Shown here: piece after piece, positions 34,737 through 43,245 of the stretch | Layout: every line of letters starts with the position of its first letter | Numbering within the stretch: the first letter of the stretch is position 1 | Origin: Wenzhouxiangella sp. | Lineage (GTDB): Bacteria > Pseudomonadota > Gammaproteobacteria > Xanthomonadales > Wenzhouxiangellaceae | Assembly (NCBI GenBank): GCA_007118895.1 | Contig: SKQS01000011.1 | Span: forward strand, 1-44,286 | Direction of reading: 5' to 3' | Length of the DNA: 44,286 nt | The notes under the pieces: generated by a model | What the model was told of the DNA's origin: nothing | Database searches by the model: none | The model's input: the letters and a program-made list of their open reading frames with translations, nothing else | Made by a program: the position numbers and the translations under genes

Positions 34737-36797
34737 ATGAGCTCCTCGGAACCAACCTCCGCAGACTATAGCCGAGCCGGGCCGGTGATCGCAAAACTCC
34801 TTGCCCTGCTGCCTGTCGGCTGGCTGGCCTGTGCGTCACTGGCTGCCGAACCATGGCTGAAAATCGACAGCGGGCCAGGGCAGGCCGGGGAGCTGACCTG
34901 GGAGACGCTGGTGCTGAACTACCGGCTGCCGGCGCTTGAACAGCCCGGCCGCTGGACGATGCTTGTCAAGGGGCTGAGCCTTGATCCGGTCGGAGCGCTG
35001 GGGCGGCTGGAGATTGTCTGTGAGCAAGGGTATTTGCGGCCGGCAGTGCCGACCTGCCGCGATGGCCGGCTGGTGTGGGAGGACGGTCCGCTGGAGCGCC
35101 GACTGGAAGGTGAGCTGTCGTTGCTTGGGATCGATGATGAGGGTGCCGAGCTGGTGGTTGATCTTTCGTTTGCCCGGCTGACTGCCAACTTGAGCTCCGA
35201 TGGCTCGATGGCCGGCGCTAGCCTGGAGCTGAGCGGATTTGATCCCGCGCTGCTCAGCGCACTGCTGCCTCCAGAGTCTGGTATCAGCCAGTTCGGCGGG
35301 GCTCTGGACGGCGGGGTCGAGTGGACCGATGAGCGGATTACCGGCAATATCAGGCTGCGCGGAGGCGTTTTTGACAGTGCCGATGGAAGCCACGCCGGCG
35401 ATGGGCTGTCCGTGGGCATCGATTTTCAGCTGGAGCAGATCGAGAGCGGGTTGTCTTTTGTCGTTACCCTGAGTCAGTTCGAAGGAGAGCTGCTGATTGG
35501 CCCGGCCTATCTGCCGCCGCCAGCGGCTCCGTTCCGGGTTCATGCCCGCGGGCAATGGGTGGAGAATCAGGCCCTGGTGCTTGATCTGCTGGAGGTCAGT
35601 GAACAGCAGGCTTTCGAGCTGGCAGGCCGGGTCAGCATTGATCTGCGTGAAGACAAAGCGTTGCTGGAGTCGGCCGAGATCGAGCGACTTGATTTGAGCC
35701 TGGCCAACTGGTGGCCTCGCTGGGCCGACTCTCTGGCTGCCGTGGCCGGTTTTCCCGGGCTGACGCCGGAAGGTCGGCTCGGTGGACGGCTGCGCTGGAA
35801 GCAGGGTGAATTCGAGCTGGTCGATATCGAGCTGGTTGGCCTGGAGCTTGTCGACCCGCAGCAGCGCATCGGAATTGTCGGAGGGCGGGGACAGCTGGTC
35901 TGGATCGATGATGGGCCCGGAATCGATCTGAGCTGGCAGGCTGCCGAGCTGGTCGGTTTGCCACTGGGTGAGTCCTCGTTCAGGCTGCGCAGTCAGGCCG
36001 ATATTCTGCTGCTGGCTGCCCCGGTGCGAGTGCCGATGCTTGACGGCAGCATCGACATAGAGCGATTCGCCTGGCGCGACTGGAAGGGCAGGTCGCCTGA
36101 CATTCTGCTCGATGCCAGGATTCGTCCGCTGGATCTGCGCCAGCTGACCCTGCTTATGGGCTGGCCGGAGCTGGGCGGCACCCTGGCCGGCAGCTTTCCG
36201 GGACTGCGATTCAGCGATGGCCAGCTGAGCTTTGATGGCGGCATCGATATCGAGGCCTTTTCGGGCCGGATAACGGTCAGCGACCTGGTCATTGAACGAC
36301 TTTTCGGCACCTTGCCGGCACTGGCCGCCCAGATCGAGCTCGAACGCCTGGATCTGCTGGAACTGACCGGCGCGTTCAATTTTGGTCGCATGGAGGGACT
36401 GCTGTCGGGGAATCTGCACGGTCTGCGTCTGCTCGACTGGCGGCCCGTGGCCATGAATGCGCGCTTGCACACCCTGGATGACTCGCCGCGGCGACGCATC
36501 AGCCAGCGGGCGGTGGATAACCTGTCCAGCCTCGGTGGCGCCGGCGGCGCGCTGCTCTCAGGCACGCTGCTCCGGGTATTCGATGACTTTCCCTACCGTC
36601 GTGCCGGCTTGGCCTGCCACCTTCGCAACAACATCTGTCACATCGATGGCGTGGCGCCGCATGAGTCGGGAGGTTTCTATATCGTCGAGGGCCGGGGGTT
36701 GCCGCGACTGGACGTGGTCGGTCACCGTCGCCTGGTCGACTGGCCACAACTGATGCGACAGCTCGAAAACATCACCGCACAGGCCGTGGCCGACTAA
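34737..36797 (+). CDS. ydbH: YdbH-like AsmA-type intermembrane lipid transport protein
   Basis: The 686-residue protein has an N-terminal hydrophobic signal/anchor (VIAKLLALLPVGWLACASLAA). A long body of repeated beta-strand units follows (DGELSL, GGVEWTDERITGNIRLRGGVF, GGIDIEAFSGRITVSDLVIERLFGTLPAL and similar), as in AsmA-type groove proteins. The C-terminal part (SGNLHGLRLLDWRPVAMNARLHT...AVDNLSSLGG) resembles the YdbH family. In E. coli, YdbH with TamB and YhdP carries phospholipids to the outer membrane. The next gene encodes a YdbL-domain lipoprotein, as expected for a ydbH-ynbE-ydbL locus. GTG 34785 is an alternative start that would leave 50 bp for a divergent promoter. It is shorter than E. 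coli YdbH (about 880 residues). Confidence 0.75.
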   Translation: MSSSEPTSADYSRAGPVIAKLLALLPVGWLACASLAAEPWLKIDSGPGQAGELTWETLVLNYRLPALEQPGRWTMLVKGLSLDPVGALGRLEIVCEQGYLRPAVPTCRDGRLVWEDGPLERRLEGELSLLGIDDEGAELVVDLSFARLTANLSSDGSMAGASLELSGFDPALLSALLPPESGISQFGGALDGGVEWTDERITGNIRLRGGVFDSADGSHAGDGLSVGIDFQLEQIESGLSFVVTLSQFEGELLIGPAYLPPPAAPFRVHARGQWVENQALVLDLLEVSEQQAFELAGRVSIDLREDKALLESAEIERLDLSLANWWPRWADSLAAVAGFPGLTPEGRLGGRLRWKQGEFELVDIELVGLELVDPQQRIGIVGGRGQLVWIDDGPGIDLSWQAAELVGLPLGESSFRLRSQADILLLAAPVRVPMLDGSIDIERFAWRDWKGRSPDILLDARIRPLDLRQLTLLMGWPELGGTLAGSFPGLRFSDGQLSFDGGIDIEAFSGRITVSDLVIERLFGTLPALAAQIELERLDLLELTGAFNFGRMEGLLSGNLHGLRLLDWRPVAMNARLHTLDDSPRRRISQRAVDNLSSLGGAGGALLSGTLLRVFDDFPYRRAGLACHLRNNICHIDGVAPHESGGFYIVEGRGLPRLDVVGHRRLVDWPQLMRQLENITAQAVAD

Positions 36798-36878
36798 AAT
36801 AGGTTTTGGTCGCATTCAGACGGTATTCAAGTCCGAGCAGCGATGATTGACACCACACCAGACAAGCGGAGCAATTCG

Positions 36879-37445
36879 ATGACCAAGCACAGTCTTTTAC
36901 TCGCCGGCGTTTTTCTCCTCAGTGCCTGCGTGACGATCAATGTCTACTTTCCGGAAGCTGCCGCCGAGCGGGCGGCCGACCGCTTCATCCAGGATGTGCT
37001 CGGGGAAGAAACAGCGGCGCGAACCGAACAACCGGGCGCCAGCGCAGGCTGGTTGTCGCTGATCGGTATATCCAGTGCCCATGCCCAGACCGCCAACATC
37101 GACATCGACACCCCGCAGATCCAGGCGATCAGGAACCGCATGGCCCAGCGCCAGCGCGAACATCTGGCCGACTGGTTTGCCGCCGGTGCGATCGGTCTGG
37201 ATAGTCGGGGTCTGGTTGCAATCCGTGATCGCAGTGCGGTGAGCCTGGCTGATCGCCGCAACCTCGAGCGCGTGGTGGCCGAGGAAAACAGCGATCGCAA
37301 CGCGGTCTATCGCGAAATCGCCATCGCCAACGGTCAGCCGGAGTGGGAGTCGGAAATCCGCGAGACCTTCGCCCGGCGCTGGGTCGCCAATGCCCGCAGC
37401 GGCTGGTACTACCAGGACGAAGCCGGCAACTGGGTTCAGAAGTAA
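36879..37445 (+). CDS. ydbL: Lipoprotein with YdbL (DUF1318) domain, YnbE-like N-terminus
   Basis: The 188-residue protein has a lipoprotein signal (MTKHSLLLAGVFLLSAC; lipidated Cys17), followed immediately by VTINVYFPEAAAERAADRFIQDV, which recalls the short lipoprotein YnbE. After a linker, the C-terminal half (about residues 80-188) is a DUF1318/YdbL domain (VAEENSDRNAVYREIAIANGQPEWESEIRETFARRW) ending in GNWVQK. In E. coli YnbE and YdbL are separate proteins working with YdbH; here their features appear in one chain. The start at 36879 has GGAG upstream (36868-36872 region) and gives the lipobox; an in-frame ATG at 36843 is less likely. It is cotranscribed with ydbH. Confidence 0.82.
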   Translation: MTKHSLLLAGVFLLSACVTINVYFPEAAAERAADRFIQDVLGEETAARTEQPGASAGWLSLIGISSAHAQTANIDIDTPQIQAIRNRMAQRQREHLADWFAAGAIGLDSRGLVAIRDRSAVSLADRRNLERVVAEENSDRNAVYREIAIANGQPEWESEIRETFARRWVANARSGWYYQDEAGNWVQK

Positions 37446-37457
37446 GCGCTTTCCCGG

Positions 37458-38798
37458 ATGTCAGCCAGGCGCCGGCGCCGACTGCCGGTAGAACCCGTTA
37501 CACTCGCCATCACCGACCTGGCTCACGATGGTCGAGGGGTGGGGCGCCATGAGGACAAGGCCACCTTCGTTCACGGTGGCCTGCCTGGCGAGGTGGTCCG
37601 TGCCCGCCTGATCGCCCGCAACCGGCGCTTCGATGAGGCGGTATGTATAGCGGTCGAGCAGCCGGGCACTGACCGGGTCGAACCGCGCTGTCGCTGGTTT
37701 GACGACTGCGGCGGCTGTGCGCTTCAGCACCTGGACCATGCCGCCCAGGTGCGCTTCAAGCACAAGCGCCTGGAAGACAACCTGGTCAGGATCGGTGGAG
37801 TCCGTCCGGAGTCCTGGCAGACGCCGATCACTGCCGAGCCCTGGTTCTACCGTCGCCGCAGTCGACTCAGCGTGCGACTGGTCCAGGGCAAGGGCCGGGT
37901 GCTGGTGGGTTTTCGCGAGCGCGGCGGTCGCTTCGTTGCCGATGTTGCCGACTGCGCTATCCTGCATCCTGACCTGGCCGACCGGCTGATGGATCTTTCC
38001 CGGCTGATCGGGGCTTTGAGCGTTGCCGATGCGGTTCCCCAGATCGAGACCGCCTCGGGCGACCACGGCTCGGCCATCATCATCCGCCACCTGCGGGAGC
38101 TGACCGAACAGGACCTCGAGCTGCTGCGCGACTTTTCCGCCGAACTCGGGCTGGCCGTCTATCTCCAGCCCAAGGGCCCGGAAACGATCTGGCGGCTGGC
38201 GCCCGAGCAGCACCAGCTCAGCTACGAGCTGCCTGAGTTCGGGCTGAAACTCGCCTTTCATCCGACCCAGTTCGTGCAGGTCAATGCCGCGGTGAACCGG
38301 CAACTGGTGTCCCGGGCGATCGAACTGCTGGCCCTGGAGGCATCCGATCGAGCGCTTGACCTGTTCTGCGGCCTGGGCAATTTCACCCTGCCGCTGGCAA
38401 CCCGGGCTGGAGTCGTTACCGGCATCGAGGGGGACGCCTCGCTGATCGCCAGTGCCACGGCCAATGCCGAGGACAATGGGCTGAAAAACGTGCAGTTCGA
38501 GGTCGCAGACCTTGCCCGAGAACCGGATCTGCAGGACTGGTTCTCGCCGCCGTATGACAAAGTGCTGATCGACCCGCCGCGCAGCGGCGCGCTGGAAATC
38601 CTGCCGCTGATCATTGCCAGCCGGGCTCGACGGGTGGTCTATGTATCCTGCAATCCGGCGACCCTGGCCCGTGATGCCGAGGTTCTGGTCAACCAGGGCA
38701 GCTACCGCCTGCTGAGCGCTGGCATTGCCGACATGTTTCCGCACTCGGCGCATGTTGAATCGATTGCCCTGTTCGAGCGCGAGGCGGCAGCCCGGTGA
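37458..38798 (+). CDS. rlmD: 23S rRNA (uracil-1939-C5)-methyltransferase
   Basis: The 446-residue SAM-dependent enzyme starts with a TRAM domain (about residues 10-70). The [4Fe-4S] cluster cysteines are Cys78, Cys84, Cys87 (DDCGGC) and Cys166 (VADCAI). The catalytic domain has LDLFCGLGNFTLPLA for SAM, DPPRSGA, and the nucleophile in YVSCNPATLARD. It methylates U1939 of 23S rRNA. The stop overlaps the nagZ start (GTGA). Confidence 0.95.
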   Translation: MSARRRRRLPVEPVTLAITDLAHDGRGVGRHEDKATFVHGGLPGEVVRARLIARNRRFDEAVCIAVEQPGTDRVEPRCRWFDDCGGCALQHLDHAAQVRFKHKRLEDNLVRIGGVRPESWQTPITAEPWFYRRRSRLSVRLVQGKGRVLVGFRERGGRFVADVADCAILHPDLADRLMDLSRLIGALSVADAVPQIETASGDHGSAIIIRHLRELTEQDLELLRDFSAELGLAVYLQPKGPETIWRLAPEQHQLSYELPEFGLKLAFHPTQFVQVNAAVNRQLVSRAIELLALEASDRALDLFCGLGNFTLPLATRAGVVTGIEGDASLIASATANAEDNGLKNVQFEVADLAREPDLQDWFSPPYDKVLIDPPRSGALEILPLIIASRARRVVYVSCNPATLARDAEVLVNQGSYRLLSAGIADMFPHSAHVESIALFEREAAAR

Positions 38799-39808
38799 AT
38801 CCCGGACCGCTGATCATTGGCCTGGCCTCGACGTCGCTGAATGGTGCCGAGACCGAGCTGTTGAAGCACCCGGCGGTGGGCGGAGTGATCATCTTTTCGC
38901 GCAACTTTTCTGGGCCTGGTCAGCTCAAGGGTTTGGTTGCAGCGATTCGGGCGGCTCGCGATGGCGAGCTTCTGATCATGGTCGATCAGGAAGGCGGGCG
39001 GGTCCAGCGGCTGCGTGAAGGTTTCACGCCCCTGCCGCCGCTGGCCGTGCTGGGGCGCTGGCATGGCCAGTATCCGGATCGCGCCCGAGATCTGGCCTAT
39101 CGCCACGGCCGGGTCATGGCCGCCGAGGTGCTGGAGACCGGCATTGATCTCAGCCTGGCGCCAGTGCTGGATCTCGACCGCGGAAGCGCAGTGATCGGGG
39201 ATCGGGCCATGGCATCCGATCCGGACACCGTGATCGACCTGGCCGGCTGGTATATCGCCGGCATGGCAGATGCCGGTATGGCCTGCTGCGCCAAGCATTT
39301 CCCCGGTCATGGCTCGGTGGTAGGCGACAGCCACGATGAAGTGGTGACCGACTGCAGACCCTTCGCCGAGATCGCCGATGACCTGGCACCGTTTGCCCGA
39401 CTTGCAAATCGTCTGTCGGCCGTTATGATGGCCCACGTCGTCCAGACCTCGCGAGATGAGCTGCCGGCAGGCTACTCGCCGGTCTGGGTCAGGGAGGTGC
39501 TGCGCGGTGAGCTGGGTTTTGCCGGCGTGGTGATCTCCGACGACCTGTGCATGAGTGGTGGTGCGTCGATCGGCGATGTCCGGGCGCGACTCGACGCGGC
39601 GCTGGCAGCCGGTTGCGACCTGGCGCTGGTCTGCCAGGCCGGCCCGGCGGCCGAACTGGTGGTCGAACTGGGTGATGAATGGCCTGACTGTTCGGCTGCT
39701 GTTGCCACGCTGCGCGGTTCGGCCGCGTTCAGCCTTGAAGAACAACTGACCGTACCGGAGTTTCGCGCCTGGCGGCATTCCCTCAAGCAACTGGCTGAGA
39801 ACCGATGA
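38795..39808 (+). CDS. nagZ: Beta-N-acetylhexosaminidase (muropeptide recycling)
   Basis: The 337-residue GH3 enzyme removes GlcNAc from anhydro-muropeptides in the cytoplasm. It has the substrate-binding DQEGGRVQR (residues 64-72), the family motif KHFPGHG with the acid/base dyad Asp178-His180 in GDSH, and the catalytic Asp in ISDDLCMSG (near 246). There is no signal peptide, as expected. The GTG start overlaps the rlmD stop and the next gene starts within its stop (ATGA). Products of MltF would be among its substrates. Confidence 0.95.
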   Translation: MNPGPLIIGLASTSLNGAETELLKHPAVGGVIIFSRNFSGPGQLKGLVAAIRAARDGELLIMVDQEGGRVQRLREGFTPLPPLAVLGRWHGQYPDRARDLAYRHGRVMAAEVLETGIDLSLAPVLDLDRGSAVIGDRAMASDPDTVIDLAGWYIAGMADAGMACCAKHFPGHGSVVGDSHDEVVTDCRPFAEIADDLAPFARLANRLSAVMMAHVVQTSRDELPAGYSPVWVREVLRGELGFAGVVISDDLCMSGGASIGDVRARLDAALAAGCDLALVCQAGPAAELVVELGDEWPDCSAAVATLRGSAAFSLEEQLTVPEFRAWRHSLKQLAENR

Positions 39809-40920
39809 CTGAACTGATTCAATCCACATCCGGCCTGGTGGGCCTGCCGGTCTGGGTACTGCACGCGTTTGTGATCGTGCTGGCAGCGCTGCTGCTGGAG
39901 CTGGTCTACCGCACCTTCATTGGGCGGCTGGCAAAACTTGCCGAGCGTACCAGCCACCTGTGGGACGATGCCGTGGTCCATGCCGGCAGCAAGCCGGTAT
40001 CGCTGTTCATCTGGTGGCAGGGCCTGGTGATGGCGGCCCGCGTTGCTGGTCCACACACCGAGGCGTTCGGGTTTGATCCGGCTTTTCTGGATACCGCCCA
40101 GCAGTTGGGGCTGGCGGTTGCCGCCACCTGGTTCTTCTTCCGCCTGGTGACCGGGTTCGAGAGGGCATTTGTCGCTGAGCGCCGCAAGCGCAACGAACAC
40201 GTCGACATCACCACGGTGAGCGTGATCGGGCGGATCGTGCGCATCGCGGTGGTGCTGACCGGCGTCCTGACCATCCTCAGCATCCTGGATATTCCGATTT
40301 CGGGTTTCCTCGCCGCCGGCGGGGTGGGTGGAATCGCCATCGGACTGGCGGCGCGTGATCTGCTGGCTAACTTCTTCGGTGGGTTCATGGTGTTTCTGGA
40401 CCGGCCGTTCTCGGTCGGCGACTGGGTGCGCTCCCCGGACAAGGACATCGAGGGCGTGGTCGAAAAGATCGGCTGGCGCATGACCACGATCCGCAAGTTC
40501 GATCGTCGACCAATGTATGTACCCAACGCCACTTTCACCACGATAACGGTGGAGAATCCCTCGCGCATGACCCATCGGCGGTTTTTCGAAACCATTGGCA
40601 TCCGTTACGATGATGCCGAAGTCATCGAGCCGGTGGTCAACGATATACGCGACATGATCCATGAGCACGAAGACATTGCCACCGATCAGCTGATACTGGT
40701 CAATTTCAACGAATACGGGCCGCATTCGCTGGACATCATGGTGATGTGCTTCACCAAGACCGTGCTGTGGGCGGAGTTTCATCGGGTCAAGGAAGATCTG
40801 CTGCTGAAGATCGGCGCGATCATTGAGGGTCATGGCGCCGAAATTGCCTTCCCGACCCGCACCATCAAGCTCGAATCGGCCGAGCAGCTGGCCCGTGAGC
40901 AAGCTGCCACCAATGCTTAA
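39805..40920 (+). CDS. MscS-family mechanosensitive ion channel
   Basis: The 371-residue membrane protein has several transmembrane helices (about residues 14-35, 65-85, 95-115 and 140-165). The MscS pore helix region (GFLAAGGVGGIAIGLAARDLLANFFGGFMVFLDRPFSVGDWV, in pieces, about 165-210) follows. The cytoplasmic beta and alpha/beta domains end near residue 350. It opens under membrane tension and releases solutes during osmotic downshift. The size is closer to YbdG/YnaI than to MscS itself (286). It starts inside the nagZ stop and its last codons overlap the hpt start. Confidence 0.92.
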   Translation: MTELIQSTSGLVGLPVWVLHAFVIVLAALLLELVYRTFIGRLAKLAERTSHLWDDAVVHAGSKPVSLFIWWQGLVMAARVAGPHTEAFGFDPAFLDTAQQLGLAVAATWFFFRLVTGFERAFVAERRKRNEHVDITTVSVIGRIVRIAVVLTGVLTILSILDIPISGFLAAGGVGGIAIGLAARDLLANFFGGFMVFLDRPFSVGDWVRSPDKDIEGVVEKIGWRMTTIRKFDRRPMYVPNATFTTITVENPSRMTHRRFFETIGIRYDDAEVIEPVVNDIRDMIHEHEDIATDQLILVNFNEYGPHSLDIMVMCFTKTVLWAEFHRVKEDLLLKIGAIIEGHGAEIAFPTRTIKLESAEQLAREQAATNA

Positions 40921-41446
40921 GCACTGGCCGGAAGGAGCGCAGCGGATAATCGACGCACGGACCGTCGCGCAGGCACTGGATCGGCAGGCCGAACGGCTGG
41001 AGCGGCGTATGGGCGGAGAACCGGCGCTGGTGCTGGCAGTCATGACCGGCGGCATGTATCCGGCCGTCGAATTGTCCAGGCGCCTGAAGCTGCCGTTAAG
41101 GCTGGATTACGTGCATGCGACCCGATATCGGGGCGGCACCTCGGGCGGCGAGGTCGACTGGGTACGCAAGCTTGATCGGCTGCCGATGGATCGGCCGGTG
41201 GTGCTGGTTGATGACATCTTCGATGAAGGATACACGCTGGAGGCTATCGCGACCCACCTGCTGCATCTGGGCGTGCCGGAGTTGATCACGGCAGTGCTGT
41301 GCCGCAAGATGCATGATCGTGGTCTGCCGCGCGACAGCGTCAGTGACTGGGCACTGGAGGTGCCTGATCGCTACGTTTTCGGTTGTGGCATGGACTACCA
41401 TGGCTACTGGCGCCAGCTCGACGAGATCTGGGCGCTGACCGACTGA
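40913..41446 (+). CDS. hpt: Hypoxanthine-guanine phosphoribosyltransferase family protein
   Basis: The 177-residue PRTase has the PRPP-binding motif VVLVDDIFDEGYTL (residues 96-109), the early MTGGMYPAVELSRRL loop, and the DYVHATRYRGGTSGGEV flexible loop. It forms nucleoside monophosphates from hypoxanthine or guanine and PRPP. The ATG at 40913 overlaps the channel gene by 8 bp and matches the usual N-terminus. The next gene yields hypoxanthine from methylthioinosine, which gives this position metabolic sense. Exact base preference cannot be read from the sequence. Confidence 0.88.
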   Translation: MLKHWPEGAQRIIDARTVAQALDRQAERLERRMGGEPALVLAVMTGGMYPAVELSRRLKLPLRLDYVHATRYRGGTSGGEVDWVRKLDRLPMDRPVVLVDDIFDEGYTLEAIATHLLHLGVPELITAVLCRKMHDRGLPRDSVSDWALEVPDRYVFGCGMDYHGYWRQLDEIWALTD

Positions 41447-41464
41447 CGGAAGGCTAAAGATTCA

Positions 41465-42196
41465 ATGTCAATCGCCATTATCGGAGGAACCGGGGCGCAG
41501 GATCTGTTCGAGACCCTGGAGTTTCAGCAGATCACCTCACCGTTCGGCAAGCCCTCGGCCAAGCCGGCCAGAATCGTTACCGGAAGCGAACATGGCTGGT
41601 TTCTGCCGCGTCACGGCAGACCGCACCATATCCCTCCACACCGGATCAACTACCGCGCCAACATCCATTGCCTGCGCACCCTGGGGGCGACTCGCATCAT
41701 CGCCATCAATGCCTGTGGCGGCGTCGATCCGAACCTGCCGCCCGGCAGCCTGGTGCTGCCCGACCAGCTGATCGACTACACCTGGGGCCGGGCGCATACT
41801 TTCAGTGACGGTGGGTCGGCCGCACTGAAGCACGTCGAGTTTTCCCAACCATTCGCCGGCCCGACCCGTGAACTGATCATCGAGGCGGCCAGCGCCGTCG
41901 ACGTGGAGCTGACAAGCGCCGGTTGTTATGGCGCAACCCAGGGCCCCCGACTGGAAACGGCAGCCGAAATCCGTCGACTGGCCGCTGACGGCTGCAGCCT
42001 GGTCGGCATGACCGCAATGCCTGAAGCCGCGCTGGCGCGCGAGGCCGGGCTGGACTATGCCTGTCTATGCATCGTTACCAACCCGGCCGCCGGCCTGACA
42101 CCCGAACCGATCTCCGAAGACGCCATCCATCAGGTGCTGGGTGAGAGCCTGAAGTTGGTGGGCCGACTGTTGCGTGCGGTATTCGAACGCCTGTAG
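41465..42196 (+). CDS. S-methyl-5'-thioinosine phosphorylase (MTAP family)
   Basis: The 243-residue purine phosphorylase of the MTAP/PNP family starts with IAIIGGTGAQDL (phosphate-binding) and has RHGRPHHIPPHRINYRANI, NACGGVDPNLPPGSLVLPDQLIDYTWGR, and the purine-site region GPRLETAAEIRRL...VGMTAMPEAALARE. Pseudomonads have a methylthioinosine phosphorylase next to nagZ, and this gene lies in the same cluster, so methylthioinosine is the likely substrate rather than methylthioadenosine. It would release hypoxanthine and methylthioribose 1-phosphate. A deaminase gene for methylthioadenosine is not in the window. Confidence 0.87.
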   Translation: MSIAIIGGTGAQDLFETLEFQQITSPFGKPSAKPARIVTGSEHGWFLPRHGRPHHIPPHRINYRANIHCLRTLGATRIIAINACGGVDPNLPPGSLVLPDQLIDYTWGRAHTFSDGGSAALKHVEFSQPFAGPTRELIIEAASAVDVELTSAGCYGATQGPRLETAAEIRRLAADGCSLVGMTAMPEAALAREAGLDYACLCIVTNPAAGLTPEPISEDAIHQVLGESLKLVGRLLRAVFERL

Positions 42197-42291
42197 AAAT
42201 CGATGAACTGTGATCAGATTCGCATCGAAAAGCCTTGGGTTTTGGACGCCGTCGCGGTAGCCTATTCGTCAGCAAAGAGGATTTCCGCTAG

Positions 42292-43227
42292 ATGACCGAA
42301 ACAAGGACGCTATCGACGTTGGAGGTTGGGCAAAAGGACCTGATGGTCATGCGTTCGCTGCTCAATCTCACCGGCAGCCGTAGCGGGGAAGTGACCTGGG
42401 AGCTGATCGCCGCCCCGGGTGGGGATGTGACCCTGGTCGACGTCGACAGTGATGCCGGCCTCGAGCAATGGAAGGAACTGCAGAGCGCTGACCCTCGCAT
42501 CGTTGCGCTGACCCGCAAGAAGGACTTTCCGGCCCGCTTTGTGCTGCACAAGCCGGTCCGCTCGCGTGAATTCATTCAGCTGCTCAACGAGGTTGCCGTC
42601 GCCGAGGCGAGCGAGGAAGAGACGGTCGAGCCGGCTCAGGCTGTGGCCGACGCGCCGGGCGCCTGGCAGGGCAACTGGGAGACCATGGTGGTCGAGCGGC
42701 CCGATCAGCAGTACACGCTGGCCGAGCACTTGAGGCGTCAGAGCTGGCGCTCGCCGGTGGTGCTCACCCGCCCCGGCTGGCCGCTGATTCTGATCGACCC
42801 CGGTTCCGGGGCCTGGTTCTTCGATGGATCCATTTCCGAGCTGTCGCCGCCGATGTTCGCCGAGGTGATGCCGGCCGCGGTGGCCGTGCCGATTTCCAGC
42901 GCGCAGCTGGTCGAGCGCTGCCAGGGGCTGAAACAGCGCCCCTTGAGTGAACTCAAATGGTTCGCCGGACTGGCCCAGTCGCGAGGCCAGCTGCATCCCG
43001 ACCTGGCCGGTAACCTGGAATTCATGCTGACCCAGGTGCCCAGCCATGCATCCACCAACCAGGCTTACCAGTCGCTGGCCCGCATCCTGTTACGTGGGCC
43101 GCGCAGCCTTGATGAGGTGCATGCCGAGTCGGAAATGGCGCCGGAAACCATCGTCGCCTTCCTCAATGCCTGCTATACCAGCGGCTACCTGCTGCTCAAC
43201 CGCAGCGCCAGCGCGGCCAATTTCTGA
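42292..43227 (+). CDS. Unrecognised 311-residue protein with a degenerate receiver-like N-terminal part
   Basis: I do not recognise the family. Residues 1-105 look like a response-regulator fold without the phosphoacceptor: a central VTLVDVDSD strand, IVALTRKKD, and the receiver-like end HKPVRSREFIQLLNEV with the conserved K-P pair. An acidic linker follows (105-125). Residues 130-215 form a mixed region with VVLTRPGWPLILIDPGSGAWFFDG. The last 70 residues (LARILLRGPRSLDEVHAESEMAPETIVAFLNACYTSGYLLLN) resemble a winged-helix-type module. There is no signal peptide or membrane helix. A ribosome binding site (GAGG, 42276-42279) precedes the ATG. It is convergent with ispA and separated by 95 bp from the phosphorylase gene. 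Confidence 0.75.
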   Translation: MTETRTLSTLEVGQKDLMVMRSLLNLTGSRSGEVTWELIAAPGGDVTLVDVDSDAGLEQWKELQSADPRIVALTRKKDFPARFVLHKPVRSREFIQLLNEVAVAEASEEETVEPAQAVADAPGAWQGNWETMVVERPDQQYTLAEHLRRQSWRSPVVLTRPGWPLILIDPGSGAWFFDGSISELSPPMFAEVMPAAVAVPISSAQLVERCQGLKQRPLSELKWFAGLAQSRGQLHPDLAGNLEFMLTQVPSHASTNQAYQSLARILLRGPRSLDEVHAESEMAPETIVAFLNACYTSGYLLLNRSASAANF

Positions 43228-43245
43228 GTCAGCGGCCAGGTCTGC

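Noticed and set aside
34836-36470. 544-codon open frame on the minus strand
   Set aside because: It is antisense to the ydbH-like gene, glutamine-rich without a fold pattern, and lacks a signal or motif; the plus-strand frame has a signal peptide and a logical partner gene.
39472-41055. 527-codon open frame on the minus strand
   Set aside because: It spans the ends of nagZ, the MscS channel and the start of hpt, all of which have clear motifs on the plus strand.
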